Shown here piece by piece: positions 1 through 11,000 of a stretch of 64,000 nucleotides of DNA (its first letter is position 1; each line of letters opens with the position of its first letter). Source of the DNA: an uncultured Clostridium sp. (GTDB lineage: Bacteria > Bacillota > Clostridia > TANB77 > CAG-508). The stretch lies in NCBI GenBank assembly GCA_948473335.1, contig CAOKXF010000006.1, positions 1-64,000 of the forward strand, in the 5' to 3' direction. The position numbers and the translations under genes were made by a program. Below the pieces are notes generated by a model. That model saw only the letters and a program-made list of their open reading frames with translations. It did no database searches and was not told the DNA's origin.

Positions 1-184
1 TAATTCTAAAAATTTTATATAAAACTATTGACTTTTGTTAGCAAGTTTTAGAGAGCAATTCTCTTTTAATCTTGTTTTTCTTCTTAACGATACTAATCAT
101 ACCACACCATCCTTCCTTTTGCAACTGCATAACTTATCTGTACGCATTAAAAATGCTACGGCTAAGAAATCAAGATAAAGGTGA

Positions 185-213
185 CAAAAAAATCAACCTT
201 TACAGTTGATTTA
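185..213 (-). terminator. Rho-independent terminator downstream of tRNA-Thr
   Basis: Minus strand reads AAATCAAC-TGTAAAG-GTTGATTTTTTTG: 6-8 bp stem followed by a T run, just 3' of the tRNA. Confidence 0.75.
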
Positions 214-248
214 TCAATGTTTTCGTCTGGTGCGACGATTTTACTTAA

Positions 249-324
249 TGGAGCCACTAGGCAGAATCGAACTGCCGACCTACGGGTTACGAATCCGTTG
301 CTCTACCAACTGAGCTATAATGGC
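249..324 (-). tRNA. tRNA-Thr (anticodon CGT), CCA encoded
   Basis: RC GCCATTATAGCTCAGTTGGTAGAGCAACGGATTCGTAACCCGTAGGTCGGCAGTTCGATTCTGCCTAGTGGCTCCA folds as a cloverleaf (76 nt); one A31:C39 mismatch in the anticodon stem. Confidence 0.93.
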
Positions 325-326
325 AT
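287..326. repeat. attL core (40 bp, within tRNA-Thr 5' half)
   Basis: ttacgaatccgttgctctaccaactgagctataatggcat, identical to 36219-36258. Confidence 0.93.
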
Positions 327-803
327 TTGTTACATTTTGCTAGATATGATTATCTTTTGACAACTTTCATCTTATATTTTTTGGTTGTCTATTTTGTCTC
401 ATTTTTACCTTTTTTATCATAGATAAGTTGTCAAAAAGTTGTCATGAATTATATATATATTATAATATTTTCTAAATTTAAAATCAAGTCAAAAGAGGAT
501 TTATTTTCCTCTTTCTATCTTTATAAAATCATTAATCGTTTCAATACTTTTATCATAATATTTACATATATTATAATAAACATTTAATACTTCTCTGTCA
601 ATCCCTTCTTCTTTTAATATTTCATTTGATACTACATTTTTCATTTCATATACTCCTTCTAATATATTGAATACGTATTCTCTTTAATATCTGTTGCTAT
701 TTTACAATATAGTTAGATGTTTTTGAAAAATCTTATATAAATGTATATTACAATTTTATAAAATTGATATTTTTGTATATAGTGGTCTTTTCATTTTTAA
801 GTA

Positions 804-1058
804 TTAAAACTGTCCAAATCCCTTAATTTCTAGATATGCTACTTCATACAAATCTGAAATTCTACAGTCCAGTGCCTCTGCAATAACTATCATTTCTGCT
901 AAAAGTATCTCGTCTGCGGGAATTTTTCCTTTTTCTATATCTGATAAAAATTCTCTTTCTATTCCTGTTTCTTTTTCTAGTTTTCTCAGACTAATATTTT
1001 TACTTTCTCTTACTTCTTTTACTTTTAATTTTATAATCATAAAATCACTCCTTTTCAT
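804..1058 (-). CDS. XRE-family HTH regulator
   Basis: HTH motif ISLRKLEKETGIEREFLSDIEKGK. Confidence 0.8.
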   Translation of the reverse strand: MKRSDFMIIKLKVKEVRESKNISLRKLEKETGIEREFLSDIEKGKIPADEILLAEMIVIAEALDCRISDLYEVAYLEIKGFGQF

Positions 1059-1184
1059 TGTAGTATTTCTTATATCACTTAATATGTTTCATTTGGGCAA
1101 CTCTACAAAAATATAATTCTTTTTAGATTTTATTCTAATGTGTCATATTTTTACGAAAATAAAAAATAACACACTTTTAATGTG

Positions 1185-1385
1185 TTATGGTATAATTTTA
1201 TACAATTCTTTTATATCTACTTTTAATGCTAATGCTATCTGAATTAAAGTACTTAAACGCGGTTCTCTTTCTTGCCTTTCCATTTTACTTAAATGTCCTT
1301 TGCTAATTCTAGATAGTCTTGCTAATTCATTAAGACTCATATTCTTTTCTAATCGCACTTGCTTAATTAATAACTCTATTTTCAT
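1185..1385 (-). CDS. XRE-family HTH regulator
   Basis: MSLNELARLSRISKGHLSKMERQEREPRLSTLIQIALAL, Cro/CI-like. Confidence 0.85.
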   Translation of the reverse strand: MKIELLIKQVRLEKNMSLNELARLSRISKGHLSKMERQEREPRLSTLIQIALALKVDIKELYKIIP

Positions 1386-1519
1386 AAAATCACCTTTTGT
1401 CTTTAGTATGCTTAATTATTTATCTAGCATACATGACTTTGGGTTGCATTTGGGCAACTTTATGAAATTTTTTTTCCACTATAGTGGAAATTTTCTAAAA
1501 TATAATAAAAAAGAGACTT

Positions 1520-1693
1520 TTACATCTCTTTTGCTATTTTTATTATTTTCTTGAATCGTCTTGTTTGTGAAATATATTTTAAACTTTCTGATGAAAGTAT
1601 TTTATAGTAATGTAACAATTCATTATATTGTTTTTCATTTTGTATATTTAGTTTTTTAATCATTTGTAGAGATTTTAAATAATATTCTTTCAT
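1520..1693 (-). CDS. hypothetical small protein (internal ATG with RBS preferred)
   Basis: RBS aaggagatggtaatATG at 1693; MKEYYLKSLQMIKKLN... Confidence 0.5.
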   Translation of the reverse strand: MKEYYLKSLQMIKKLNIQNEKQYNELLHYYKILSSESLKYISQTRRFKKIIKIAKEM

Positions 1694-1905
1694 ATTACCA
1701 TCTCCTTCTGCTCTTATTGTAGCAGATTTTGTATGAATTTGCTGTCGAAATGTGTCGTAATACAATATATTTTTAATTTTTCTTGACATATTATATTATT
1801 TTCAAGTATACTATTTTTAGATAATGCACTTTATATACACTATCAATATTGCAATCTCTTTTATTTCAATACTTTAAAAGTTTCTAAAATTTTCTCGAAA
1901 AAGTA

Positions 1906-1934
1906 TTGACACATACCGTACGGTAGTGTATAAT
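1906..1934 (+). promoter_or_regulatory. Consensus sigma-A promoter with palindromic operator in the spacer
   Basis: TTGACA (1906-1911), 17-bp spacer, TATAAT (1929-1934); spacer contains palindrome TACCGTACGGTA (1914-1925). Confidence 0.8.
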
Positions 1935-1953
1935 AATAGTTAGAAGGGAGGAG

Positions 1954-2076
1954 ATGCTTATGAAAACAAAAATATTAAAAGCTCTACTAAATACTAAGTT
2001 AGCTGGCAAACTAATTCAAAAGTATTTAGCAAAGCAATCTGTAATCGACATAGCTAATAGCTTTAAATTCGATTAA
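1954..2076 (+). CDS. small cationic peptide (about 38-40 aa), unknown function
   Basis: Preceded by gaagggaggag RBS and consensus promoter; MKTKILKALLNTKLAGKLIQKYLAKQSVIDIANSFKFD. Confidence 0.6.
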   Translation: MLMKTKILKALLNTKLAGKLIQKYLAKQSVIDIANSFKFD

Positions 2077-2150
2077 ACTCGAGAGGATAATTCCTCTCTT
2101 GCATATAAATTATATATGATATAGTAAAAAAAAGCAAGGAGGAAATTGAA

Positions 2151-2354
2151 GTGGAAACAAAAAAACAAGCATATAAAACTAAATATCAAAAAGAAAAACT
2201 TAAAAGAATTTATATAGATGTAAAAAAAGAGTTTGGAGAAGAATTTGATTTAAAATTAAAAGAATATAATTTGAGTAGGTCAGACATTTTAATACCACAA
2301 ATACAAAAATTTTTGAACAATCCTGAAAAATTTAGTAAAGAGATAGACAAATAA
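2151..2354 (+). CDS. small protein, possibly ribbon-helix-helix type
   Basis: RBS aaggagg; KRIYIDVKKEFGEEFDLKLKEYNLSRSDILIPQIQKFL resembles RHH proteins. Confidence 0.5.
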   Translation: METKKQAYKTKYQKEKLKRIYIDVKKEFGEEFDLKLKEYNLSRSDILIPQIQKFLNNPEKFSKEIDK

Positions 2355-2373
2355 CTCATCTATCTCTTATTTT

Positions 2374-3793
2374 TTATTTATAAGCATTCTTATAGCAATA
2401 AGCATATCGTTTTGTTGCTTCTATATAAACATAGTCTATATTTGAAGATACATTTTTTAATATCTTAACTTTTGTATTTGCTAGATATGTGTAATAAGTA
2501 CCTTTCATGTTTGAATTTTTATATAATATTGTTCTGCTCTTCAACTTCTTATATTGATTTACCGTTGAATTTTGAACGGTTGAAACGGAATTTGAACGGT
2601 ATGCACTAGTATAACAATATGCGTATCTTCCTGTTGCAGATATATAGATATAATCTATATTATCTGTTACATGATTTAATACTTTTATTCTTGTATTCTT
2701 TAAATATGTATAATAAGTACCTTTCATGCTAGAATTAGCGTATAATATCGTTCTGTTTGTTAATTTGTATGTATTTCCAACTACAGTATTATAATTATTA
2801 TTTTGCACTGTTTGAATTGGATTTTGTGTTATCTCTACATTTGCTTCTTTATCTGTACTATCATTGCTGAATATCCAAAAATTCTTATAATTAGCATATG
2901 TTTTAAAACTTTGTTCTGTTACGTATACTGAATTTCCATCTACTGTTACGTTTGCTTCTCTTCTACTTGCTGTGTTAAATTTGCCTGAATACAAATATGG
3001 ATCATATACTGTTATCGTTCCGTTTGTGTCTGCTACTAATACTATATAGTGTCCTCCTGTTGTGAATAGTCCGCTTCCACATGAAGCTATGACAAAATAT
3101 TTACTATTTCCTTTTGTGTCTTTTTGACTTAGATAACTTAACATTTTATCAAAGTTAGATGTACTATGATATTCGTTAAAATCAAAATAATCTGCTATAA
3201 AGCTAAATGCACTCCATGCAGTACCATTGCTAGCTGTTCTATATCCATTATCTACAAATAATGATGCCATTGTTGTCGGTAATATTGCTCCCTTACTAGA
3301 ACTTACTACTATTGCAGCCGAAGTTGGTCCGACAAGCACTAGATTTCATTGTTTGACTTGTATTGTTTGTGCTAGAATACATCATATTTGCCCATCTGCT
3401 ATCTGCTTGACTGTAATATGTAAGCCCCTGATATTCTCCTAGTAAACTATTTCCTTTTCCTGTAAAATCTCCATTGTAGCTTATATTCTCTTGCTCTACA
3501 ACTGCATCTGTTTCTAATGCTCCCTCATCTGTTATTGTTATTTCTTCTTCCTCTGAGCTTTCTATTAGCTCTACTGTTGATAGATTTTCTTTATTCTCAG
3601 TTAGCTGTTTTGTTTCATCTATTATTTGCTGTGTTTCTTCTGATACTATTATTTCTTTTTGTATTTCATCTATTAATTTGTCTTGTATTGTATCTAATAC
3701 ATCATTTATTTGTTCATCTTTTACAAATATAGCACAAAAAATACTTGCAATAGCTACTATGCAAGCTAATACTATTAATATTTTCTTTTTCAT
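2374..3793 (-). CDS. Membrane-anchored C39-like cysteine peptidase endolysin with two C-terminal SH3-like repeats; needs +1 shift at CGG 3329-3331
   Basis: ORFs 3296-3793 and 2374-3339 join as ...QTMKSSAC(G)PTSAAIVV; N-terminal TM segment; tandem TILYxNSxMKGTYYTYL repeats. Confidence 0.75.
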
Positions 3794-3806
3794 TTATACT
3801 TCCTCC

Positions 3807-4103
3807 TTACATATACATTATAAATTTTCCATATTCTCTAGCACATTGTTCTTCTATTCTGCAACCTCTTGCATTTTCCCAATCTTGCATACACACTAAG
3901 CAATCTACATTTGCTAGAAATTCTATAGATTTCGCTAAATAATGCAATGGTGTATCTTTGCCTTTTGAAAAATCTCCCTCTTCAAATACAGTGTTTACAA
4001 CAGTATGTCCTTGTTCTTCTAATTGTTTTACTATAACTGCTCTTTCTTCTTGAATTTGCTTGTCTGTCTTACCTCTCATAGGTTGACTTATCATTATTTT
4101 CAT
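3807..4103 (-). CDS. DUF4406-like (nucleoside deoxyribosyltransferase fold) protein
   Basis: MKIMISQPMRGKTDKQIQEER...NARGCRIEEQCAREYGK. Confidence 0.6.
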   Translation of the reverse strand: MKIMISQPMRGKTDKQIQEERAVIVKQLEEQGHTVVNTVFEEGDFSKGKDTPLHYLAKSIEFLANVDCLVCMQDWENARGCRIEEQCAREYGKFIMYM

Positions 4104-4118
4104 TTTCTTTTCTCCTTC

Positions 4119-4469
4119 CTATTTCATCAATCTTTCCCATTTGTCGTGTATGTAACTATTTTTATGTAAGTCTTTTGTATAATGCTCATATACTTCATAA
4201 GCTCGTTTAATTTGAATTTCATCTTTTTCTTGCCCATTTTCTATATCCGCTAAAAAATCAACCAGAAAATTTCTGCATTGGTTTTCATCTATTTTATCCG
4301 TTCTTTCTTCAATAGCTGTCAATTTGTTGTTAAGTGGTTCTAAGGCTTCTTTAAATCTATTATCTACTACTTTGTCTATTGGTTTTTTAAATTGCCTTAT
4401 AAATGCTATTATGATTGAAATAGCATTCAGAAATGTTGCTATCGATATTACTACTGCTACTTTTTCCAT
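4119..4469 (-). CDS. phage membrane protein, holin/XhlA-like candidate
   Basis: N-terminal TM segment plus coiled coil next to the endolysin. Confidence 0.45.
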   Translation of the reverse strand: MEKVAVVISIATFLNAISIIIAFIRQFKKPIDKVVDNRFKEALEPLNNKLTAIEERTDKIDENQCRNFLVDFLADIENGQEKDEIQIKRAYEVYEHYTKDLHKNSYIHDKWERLMK

Positions 4470-4493
4470 TCTTCTTTTCTCCCTTTCTTTTGT

Positions 4494-5043
4494 TTATACT
4501 CTTCTAATCCACATGTAACCAACAACCTTATACGGTTGCAAATTGTTGTGTGGTTGATTATTTCCTACCCATTCAGTAAAATCGTCTCCCATGTTATTTT
4601 GTATAACAGTATTTACTCCCCATTGCTCTTTTTCATTTGCACCACTTCCAGCACGTTTTACATTTAGCATAAATCTGTGGGAAGGTAGCTCTGATATTGT
4701 TAATGTATGAGTTTTACTTCCGCCTTCTTTTCCAATTTTATTAAAATCTCCATCCTCTTCATCTAAACCTACTAGTACTTTTCCTTTTATGCGTTCCCAA
4801 GTTCCAAATTTTAGTATTTCTGACGGATTTATGTCTGTTTGTGTTACATATGTAGAACCGCACTGGATAAGTTATTTTTCTTTCTTCTATTATTTGATTG
4901 TTTAATTTTTCTATAAATTTATCTAAGTAGTCATAAATTTTTGTATTATCTAAATCATACCTTCTTATCAATTCTGATATAGTCTGAGGTTGCTTCTTAT
5001 CTTGATTAGGTATTTTTTTTGTTCTTGTAGGTTTTTCAAACAT
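4494..5043 (-). CDS. Phage tail fibre/baseplate-type protein; needs +1 shift at CGG 4858-4860
   Basis: Frame 0 ...ERKITYPV then +1 frame GSTYVTQTDINPSEILKFGTWERIKGKVLVGLDEEDG...NNQPHNNLQPYKVVGYMWIRRV*. Confidence 0.75.
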
Positions 5044-5082
5044 TTTCCCTCCTAAAAAGAGAAGAACAATTTATATTCTTCT

Positions 5083-8000
5083 CTAATATGATACTCTTCC
5101 ATCTTTATAGACAGTAAAACCTTTAAATTTCTTGTATATTTCTAATTTCTCTTTAACTGTTAACTTAGTATTACTGTCTACTATATTATATACTTTTTCT
5201 CTTTCTGAGTCTGTCAATTTATATTTCATTCCCAATATCAATAATCTTTGATTATAAGTAAACTTGCTTTTGTTTACATATTCATATACTTTTTGTTTTT
5301 CACTTCCTGATATTGGTTTACCCTTATCTGTTCCATCTTCTTTATAATCGCTCTTAAATTCCTGTTGCTTATATTTCAAATATTCTTTTATATTGTTATT
5401 AACATTAAGTTTATTTAATACTTCATATTCGCTGTCATTTTCAGATTTAATATAGTTTTCATAAATTGATACTATTTCTTTATCAGTATATTTTGATTCT
5501 AGTAATATTTGAATTTTATCATTAGTTTTTAAGTTTTGATTTTCCTTTAGTTTTCCTGTCTCTTTCTTCTTCTGAGTAGTATTATAAACTTTTTGTTTAT
5601 AATCTGCATATGTTTTTATTGATATGTCTTTATTTTTTTTAATTTCTTCATCTGTCAACTTTAACCATTCATCTTTTCCATTCTTGTAGTATTGCTCATT
5701 TCCTATTTCTGCATAATTTGTTTTAACTGTTCCCGTATTATAATTTTCTAATCCTTCTTTCGCTAATTCATTAATTTGTTTTTGAATTACTCTGACTTGT
5801 TCTGTTTTCTCCTTATTAGAAATATCACTCATTTGTATTTCTCTTTTTTGTTTATATAGTTCCCCCATACTTTTAGAAATATTATTTAAATATTTTAATT
5901 GTAACTCATCTTCATCTGTTGCAAATGAATCGTTTGCTATTTGTGTTTGTTTCTCTAATACACTATAAAAATCGCTAACATTTCTGTTTTTTAGAACACT
6001 ATCCGTTGTAAATTTATCCTTAAATACATTTTCTTTAGCTTGTGGTGTTATCATCGGCAATAATATATCTCCAAGTCCTCCAGAATATTGATCTATTAAA
6101 TAATTTATTTTCTTTGGACTTGCATTTAATTGCTTTCCTAGCCATTTACTAAATTCATCAGTTGTTTCATCGTATTGGTTTTCTGGCAATTCTTTTTCTA
6201 ATCTACTTGACACTAAATCTGAACCATACCATGTTTTATTGTTTTTAACTTGTATAACAGGTGCTAAAATATTGTCTTCTAATGGATTATTAGGAGCTAT
6301 TTGATTTATTGCAACATTTTCAAAACCTCCCCATACATTTTCTTTTCCTTCAATACCTTCTAGCACTCTTCTTCCTACTGAACCAAATATGCTTAATATT
6401 CTTCCTTTAGGAATTCTTATAAATTTTCCATCAGCATATTTGAATAGATAATATAAATCTTTGTCACTGTCTGGTAATTCTTGATAATCTTCATCATCGC
6501 TTAGTAACATATGATTGATTATAGATGGCAATATTCCCATAATAGTAGCTTTTGCTAATATATTTATATATCCTTTTGCTCCATTATTTCCAGAGAAATT
6601 TCTATAAAACTTATCAAATCCTTGTACTGAAGCATTTAGAAAATTTGCTCCATTTCTATTAAGTGCTTTTGCTATGTCTCCGCCTCTTTTAAAGTTCGTA
6701 GTTATCTCTGCTGCATTATATAATGCTTCATTCAAACTTTTTCCATCTTCTAATGTAGAAATAAACTCAGCTAATCTTGGTAGTTGCTCTACTATTTCAT
6801 TTATATTTCTTATTTTTTGTACAAATTTATTGCTTTGTTTTGTAATCCCCTCATTATAATCAAAATATGTATTCGTCATTCCTCCATTCGCCATATATGA
6901 CTCATAATATTTTCCTTTTGTTATTACTTCATTTAATGCTTTTCCATAATTTTTAACAAACCTGCTAGCATACTTTGAGTTAAACATTCCATCTTGAAAA
7001 TCTTTAAAAAAGTTTGTAACTATAAACAATGGATTACTTGATGTTAGTAAACTTCTGTGAATACTTGTTATTTTTTGTAAAGTTTTTATAGGAAGAGTTT
7101 GTTCTAATTTACTTATTTGTGTTGGTTTAAGACTTTCGTATAAATTATCATTTATTTTTAACTTCTGTTGTATGCCATTTTCAAAATAAGTATAAAATTT
7201 ATTTCCTTTATTATCTGTTTCTACTAAAGTATCATATTCTAATAATGAAGCAGGTGTTGCCTCTATATTAGCCTGTTGTTCTATTTTTGCATTTTTTAAA
7301 GTTTTTGCAAGTTCTTGTCCTAGTTTATTTTGATTAATAAGCTTCTTTATTCTTATTATTTGTTCTGCCATTGTATCTTTTAAAGGTTTTATATCAGTAC
7401 TTCCTCCTACTGCTTCTTTTATAGGAACTCCTACTCCTGTCTTTTTGTCATCTCCTGCATATATATTTTCTTCTATGTCTCTTGATATTGTTACATAATT
7501 AGGATATATTCCTTCTAAATACTCTATCATATCTTGCGTTAGTAATCCCGCTTCTTTCAAGCTCATTAAATTATTATGATTAAAATCTTTGATATCTTTT
7601 GCGTATTGCTTAAATTCTGGATATTTTTGTTCTAAATCTAATGCGATAGCTGTTGACTCTGTTGGTCCTATGTCTTCTCCGAGAACATATTTTCCTCTTC
7701 CACTTCTGTCTATATTATGCTTATGTAACAAATATTTACTAAACTCTTTTGTTAATTTCATATCTTCTATCGGTTTCCATATTTCATTAATTGATTTTCC
7801 TATCTTATTGCCTCTGTTATCTGTCTGTGCAACCCCTATTACATATTGTGCTTCTGCAAAAGAGTTTAAATTTCTATCATACATAAATTTTAATTCTGGA
7901 TTATTAGCTTTTTCTGATAATTGATCTATATAATGTCCTTTATTTACAAACTTTTGCGCTAATATATCTAAACTATCTTTTATCTTAAATTTATCATTTG

Positions 8001-11000
8001 CATATTTTTCTAATATTTCTGCTTTCCTTTTTTCTGTCAAAACCTCTGTTTTTCCTTGCTTTTCATATACTTTATTAATTACCTTCCAATCATCTTTTGT
8101 CAACAAATTTATTTTTTCTTCATTGTTTTGTATGTACGAATCATATATTGTAGGGAGATTTACTTTTGTGTTACTTTCTTTTTCAAAATCTTCTAATACA
8201 TTTAATTTTTCTATATCTATAACATTCCCATAGCCATCTACTTTATAGTCAATACCTTTTTTGTCTAACCAATTTACTAATTTTTCTGTTTTTCTACTCT
8301 TACTGTAATATTCTTCTAATGCTTTAGGGTCTTCTATATCTATAATGTTGTTATATTCGTCTACTTCATAATTAATACCTCTTTCATCTAACCAATCTAA
8401 TACTGGTTGCTTGATATCTTTTATTGTTTCTCCTTTGCCGTTATTTTTAAAATGCTTATCTAAATATTCTTGCCAAGTACTATTTTCTGAATTTTGAATG
8501 GAATATTTATTTTGAGGATATGTTACTATTGTCATATCTTTTCCAGTTCCTACTGTTATTCCATCATATCCTAATTGTTTTACATACATATCTACATTGT
8601 TATTATTATTGTACAATTCATTTCTTTTTATTCTTAAACTATTAGCTAATTCCTTCTCCCATTGACTAAAATCTGTCTCTGTTCTAAATTGTAATGGATT
8701 CTTTGGCAATTGACTTTTATCAATTTCTATTACATCTCCAAACTTCTTTGCATAGTTTTTGTTCGTAGTAGTATATAAACCTTCTCCGTACATTGCTGTT
8801 CCAGTATTTCCGTTTTCCGATATTCCTCTATAAATTTTGTAACTTTCTGCTATTTTGAATGGTTTATTTATAGTATATGATTTCATTATATCATTTTCTA
8901 TTATATTTTTTGGTAAAGAAAAAGAACCTGAATTATTTTCAGATTCCTGCATAGAATATTTAGCAGTAGTATTGACTTCTTTATTTTGAGATGTTATACT
9001 ATTAGTAGGTAATGAATTTGAACTACCATTTATAACTGAACTCTTTTGTGAGTTGGAAGTTACGGGTAGCAAATTACTACCTATTTTTTTTACATTTGTA
9101 ATGTCATATAAATATTTTTTGCCATTAGCATCATTTCTTATTACTACTGTACCTTCATATATTTGTTCTTTGCCATTGTAATCAAAAGAAAATTTTGTAT
9201 TATATTTATAAAATCCATATTTCGCATCTATAGAATGCTTTATTTTTTTATTTTTTTCATAATTTCTACTAGATGCATTTTCTATTATTTCCTTTAATCC
9301 ACTACTGGCTCTTCCTTTTGCTAATTTCTCTGCCATCGGTAATTTTTGGCTAGATTTTGAAAAGGCATATTCTCCTGGTAAATCTTGTCCCAAGTATACT
9401 CTTTGTCCACTTTCAATAATATCAGTATACTCGTTTATATGATTTTCTAAATAATCCTTAATAGTATTACTTATAGACTTCCCGTTATTATTTTCAAATA
9501 TATTGTCATTTATTTTTACTCTATTAAAACTTCCATCTTGATTATATACAACAGAATATTTTTTATTAGTATTAGTTTTATTATCGTTTTGATAAGCTTG
9601 TTTATAAGCATTTTCGAATTTGTTTCTAATATCGGTCCAGAAAAGTTTTTCACTTTTATATCCTGTCAACTTGTTAATTTTATTTAGCTTATCTACTATC
9701 CAATTATATATTCTTTTGCCTAAATTAGGTTGTTCTGTTGTTAATGTGTTTATAAAATTTTGGTCTCCTAATTTATTTCCTAATATATCTGCTACCGCTT
9801 CTTGATTAATTAAAGTTTCGAATACATTACTCTTTTTATCATATACTTTTGAATATATTTCTTCTAATGATTTTCTTGCACTTTCATAATCCACATCTCT
9901 TTCATTGTAATTTATTATCAAGTCATACAATTGATTATATTCACTTGTTCCTTCTAAGTCATGCGTTAATTCGTGTATAATTATATTTTGTAAAGTTTTG
10001 CTACTGTCAGCATTTGGATTTATTATAATTTCTCTTACAGTTTTTCCATTAGTATCTGTGCTTGTTCTCCAAACAGCATTTGTATTACTGTTTTCAAAAA
10101 TATTTGCATCATATTTTGCTTGTATTCCCCTTTGATTTGTTATTTTGTCTATTGTCTGCACTGTTTCATTATTTATATCAATATTATATTGTTTAGCTGT
10201 TGTATTATATATTGAATTACTATCAATATTGAAACTACTGTCTAAATTGGATTTTAATAAATTTTTATCTTGAGTTGGTGTAATTTGTTGAACTTGATTA
10301 TTATTTCCCTCTAGGATTGAATTTGATATGTTTTCTTTATTGTCTAACATTTCTTTTTCTAATATCATAGTGGCTACTGATTCTATATCTTCTTTTTGTT
10401 TCTTTGTTAAATTGTCTGTATCAACAAAGTTATTCTGATTTGTTTTATTAATTGTTGCCCCCAATCCTTTTAAAAGAATAGTTGATAGTATAGTTGTTTT
10501 TGTTGTTTCATCTGCATCATTTAATATTTCTTCAAATTTTGGCAAATCTTTATCCAAAATCCATTTATCTATTCCATATCCTGCGATATTTGACAAGTTC
10601 TCTTCTATTGTTTCTCCTACAATATCATATCCTTGTCTAACAGCAAACTTTCCTATGTTTGAAGAAACTTTATCTAGCACTTTTTCGTTAAATAAATCAT
10701 CTAACGTTCCTTTTCCAAAAAACTTAACACCTCCAAAAAGTTTCTCTGTAGCTATTTCTACACTTCCTTTTAATATTCCAACTTTTTGTGCTTGTTCTGG
10801 TGTTGCTCCTTCGTCCATTGCTTGTTTCATTGCTCCACCTGCTGATGTAATACCTGTTGTAATTAATCCTGCTGTTGGACTTACAGTACTTATTGCTATA
10901 CTTGGCAACATTGCTCCTACACTTCCAGCTGCATTACCTAATAATTGTACTGGTTCTGAAAAATCTGTCTCTGCAAAACTTATCCCTGCTCTCTTGACTT

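Noticed and set aside
804-1385. Toxin-antitoxin system formed by the two small XRE genes
   Set aside because: No recognisable toxin partner adjacent; both look like regulators only.
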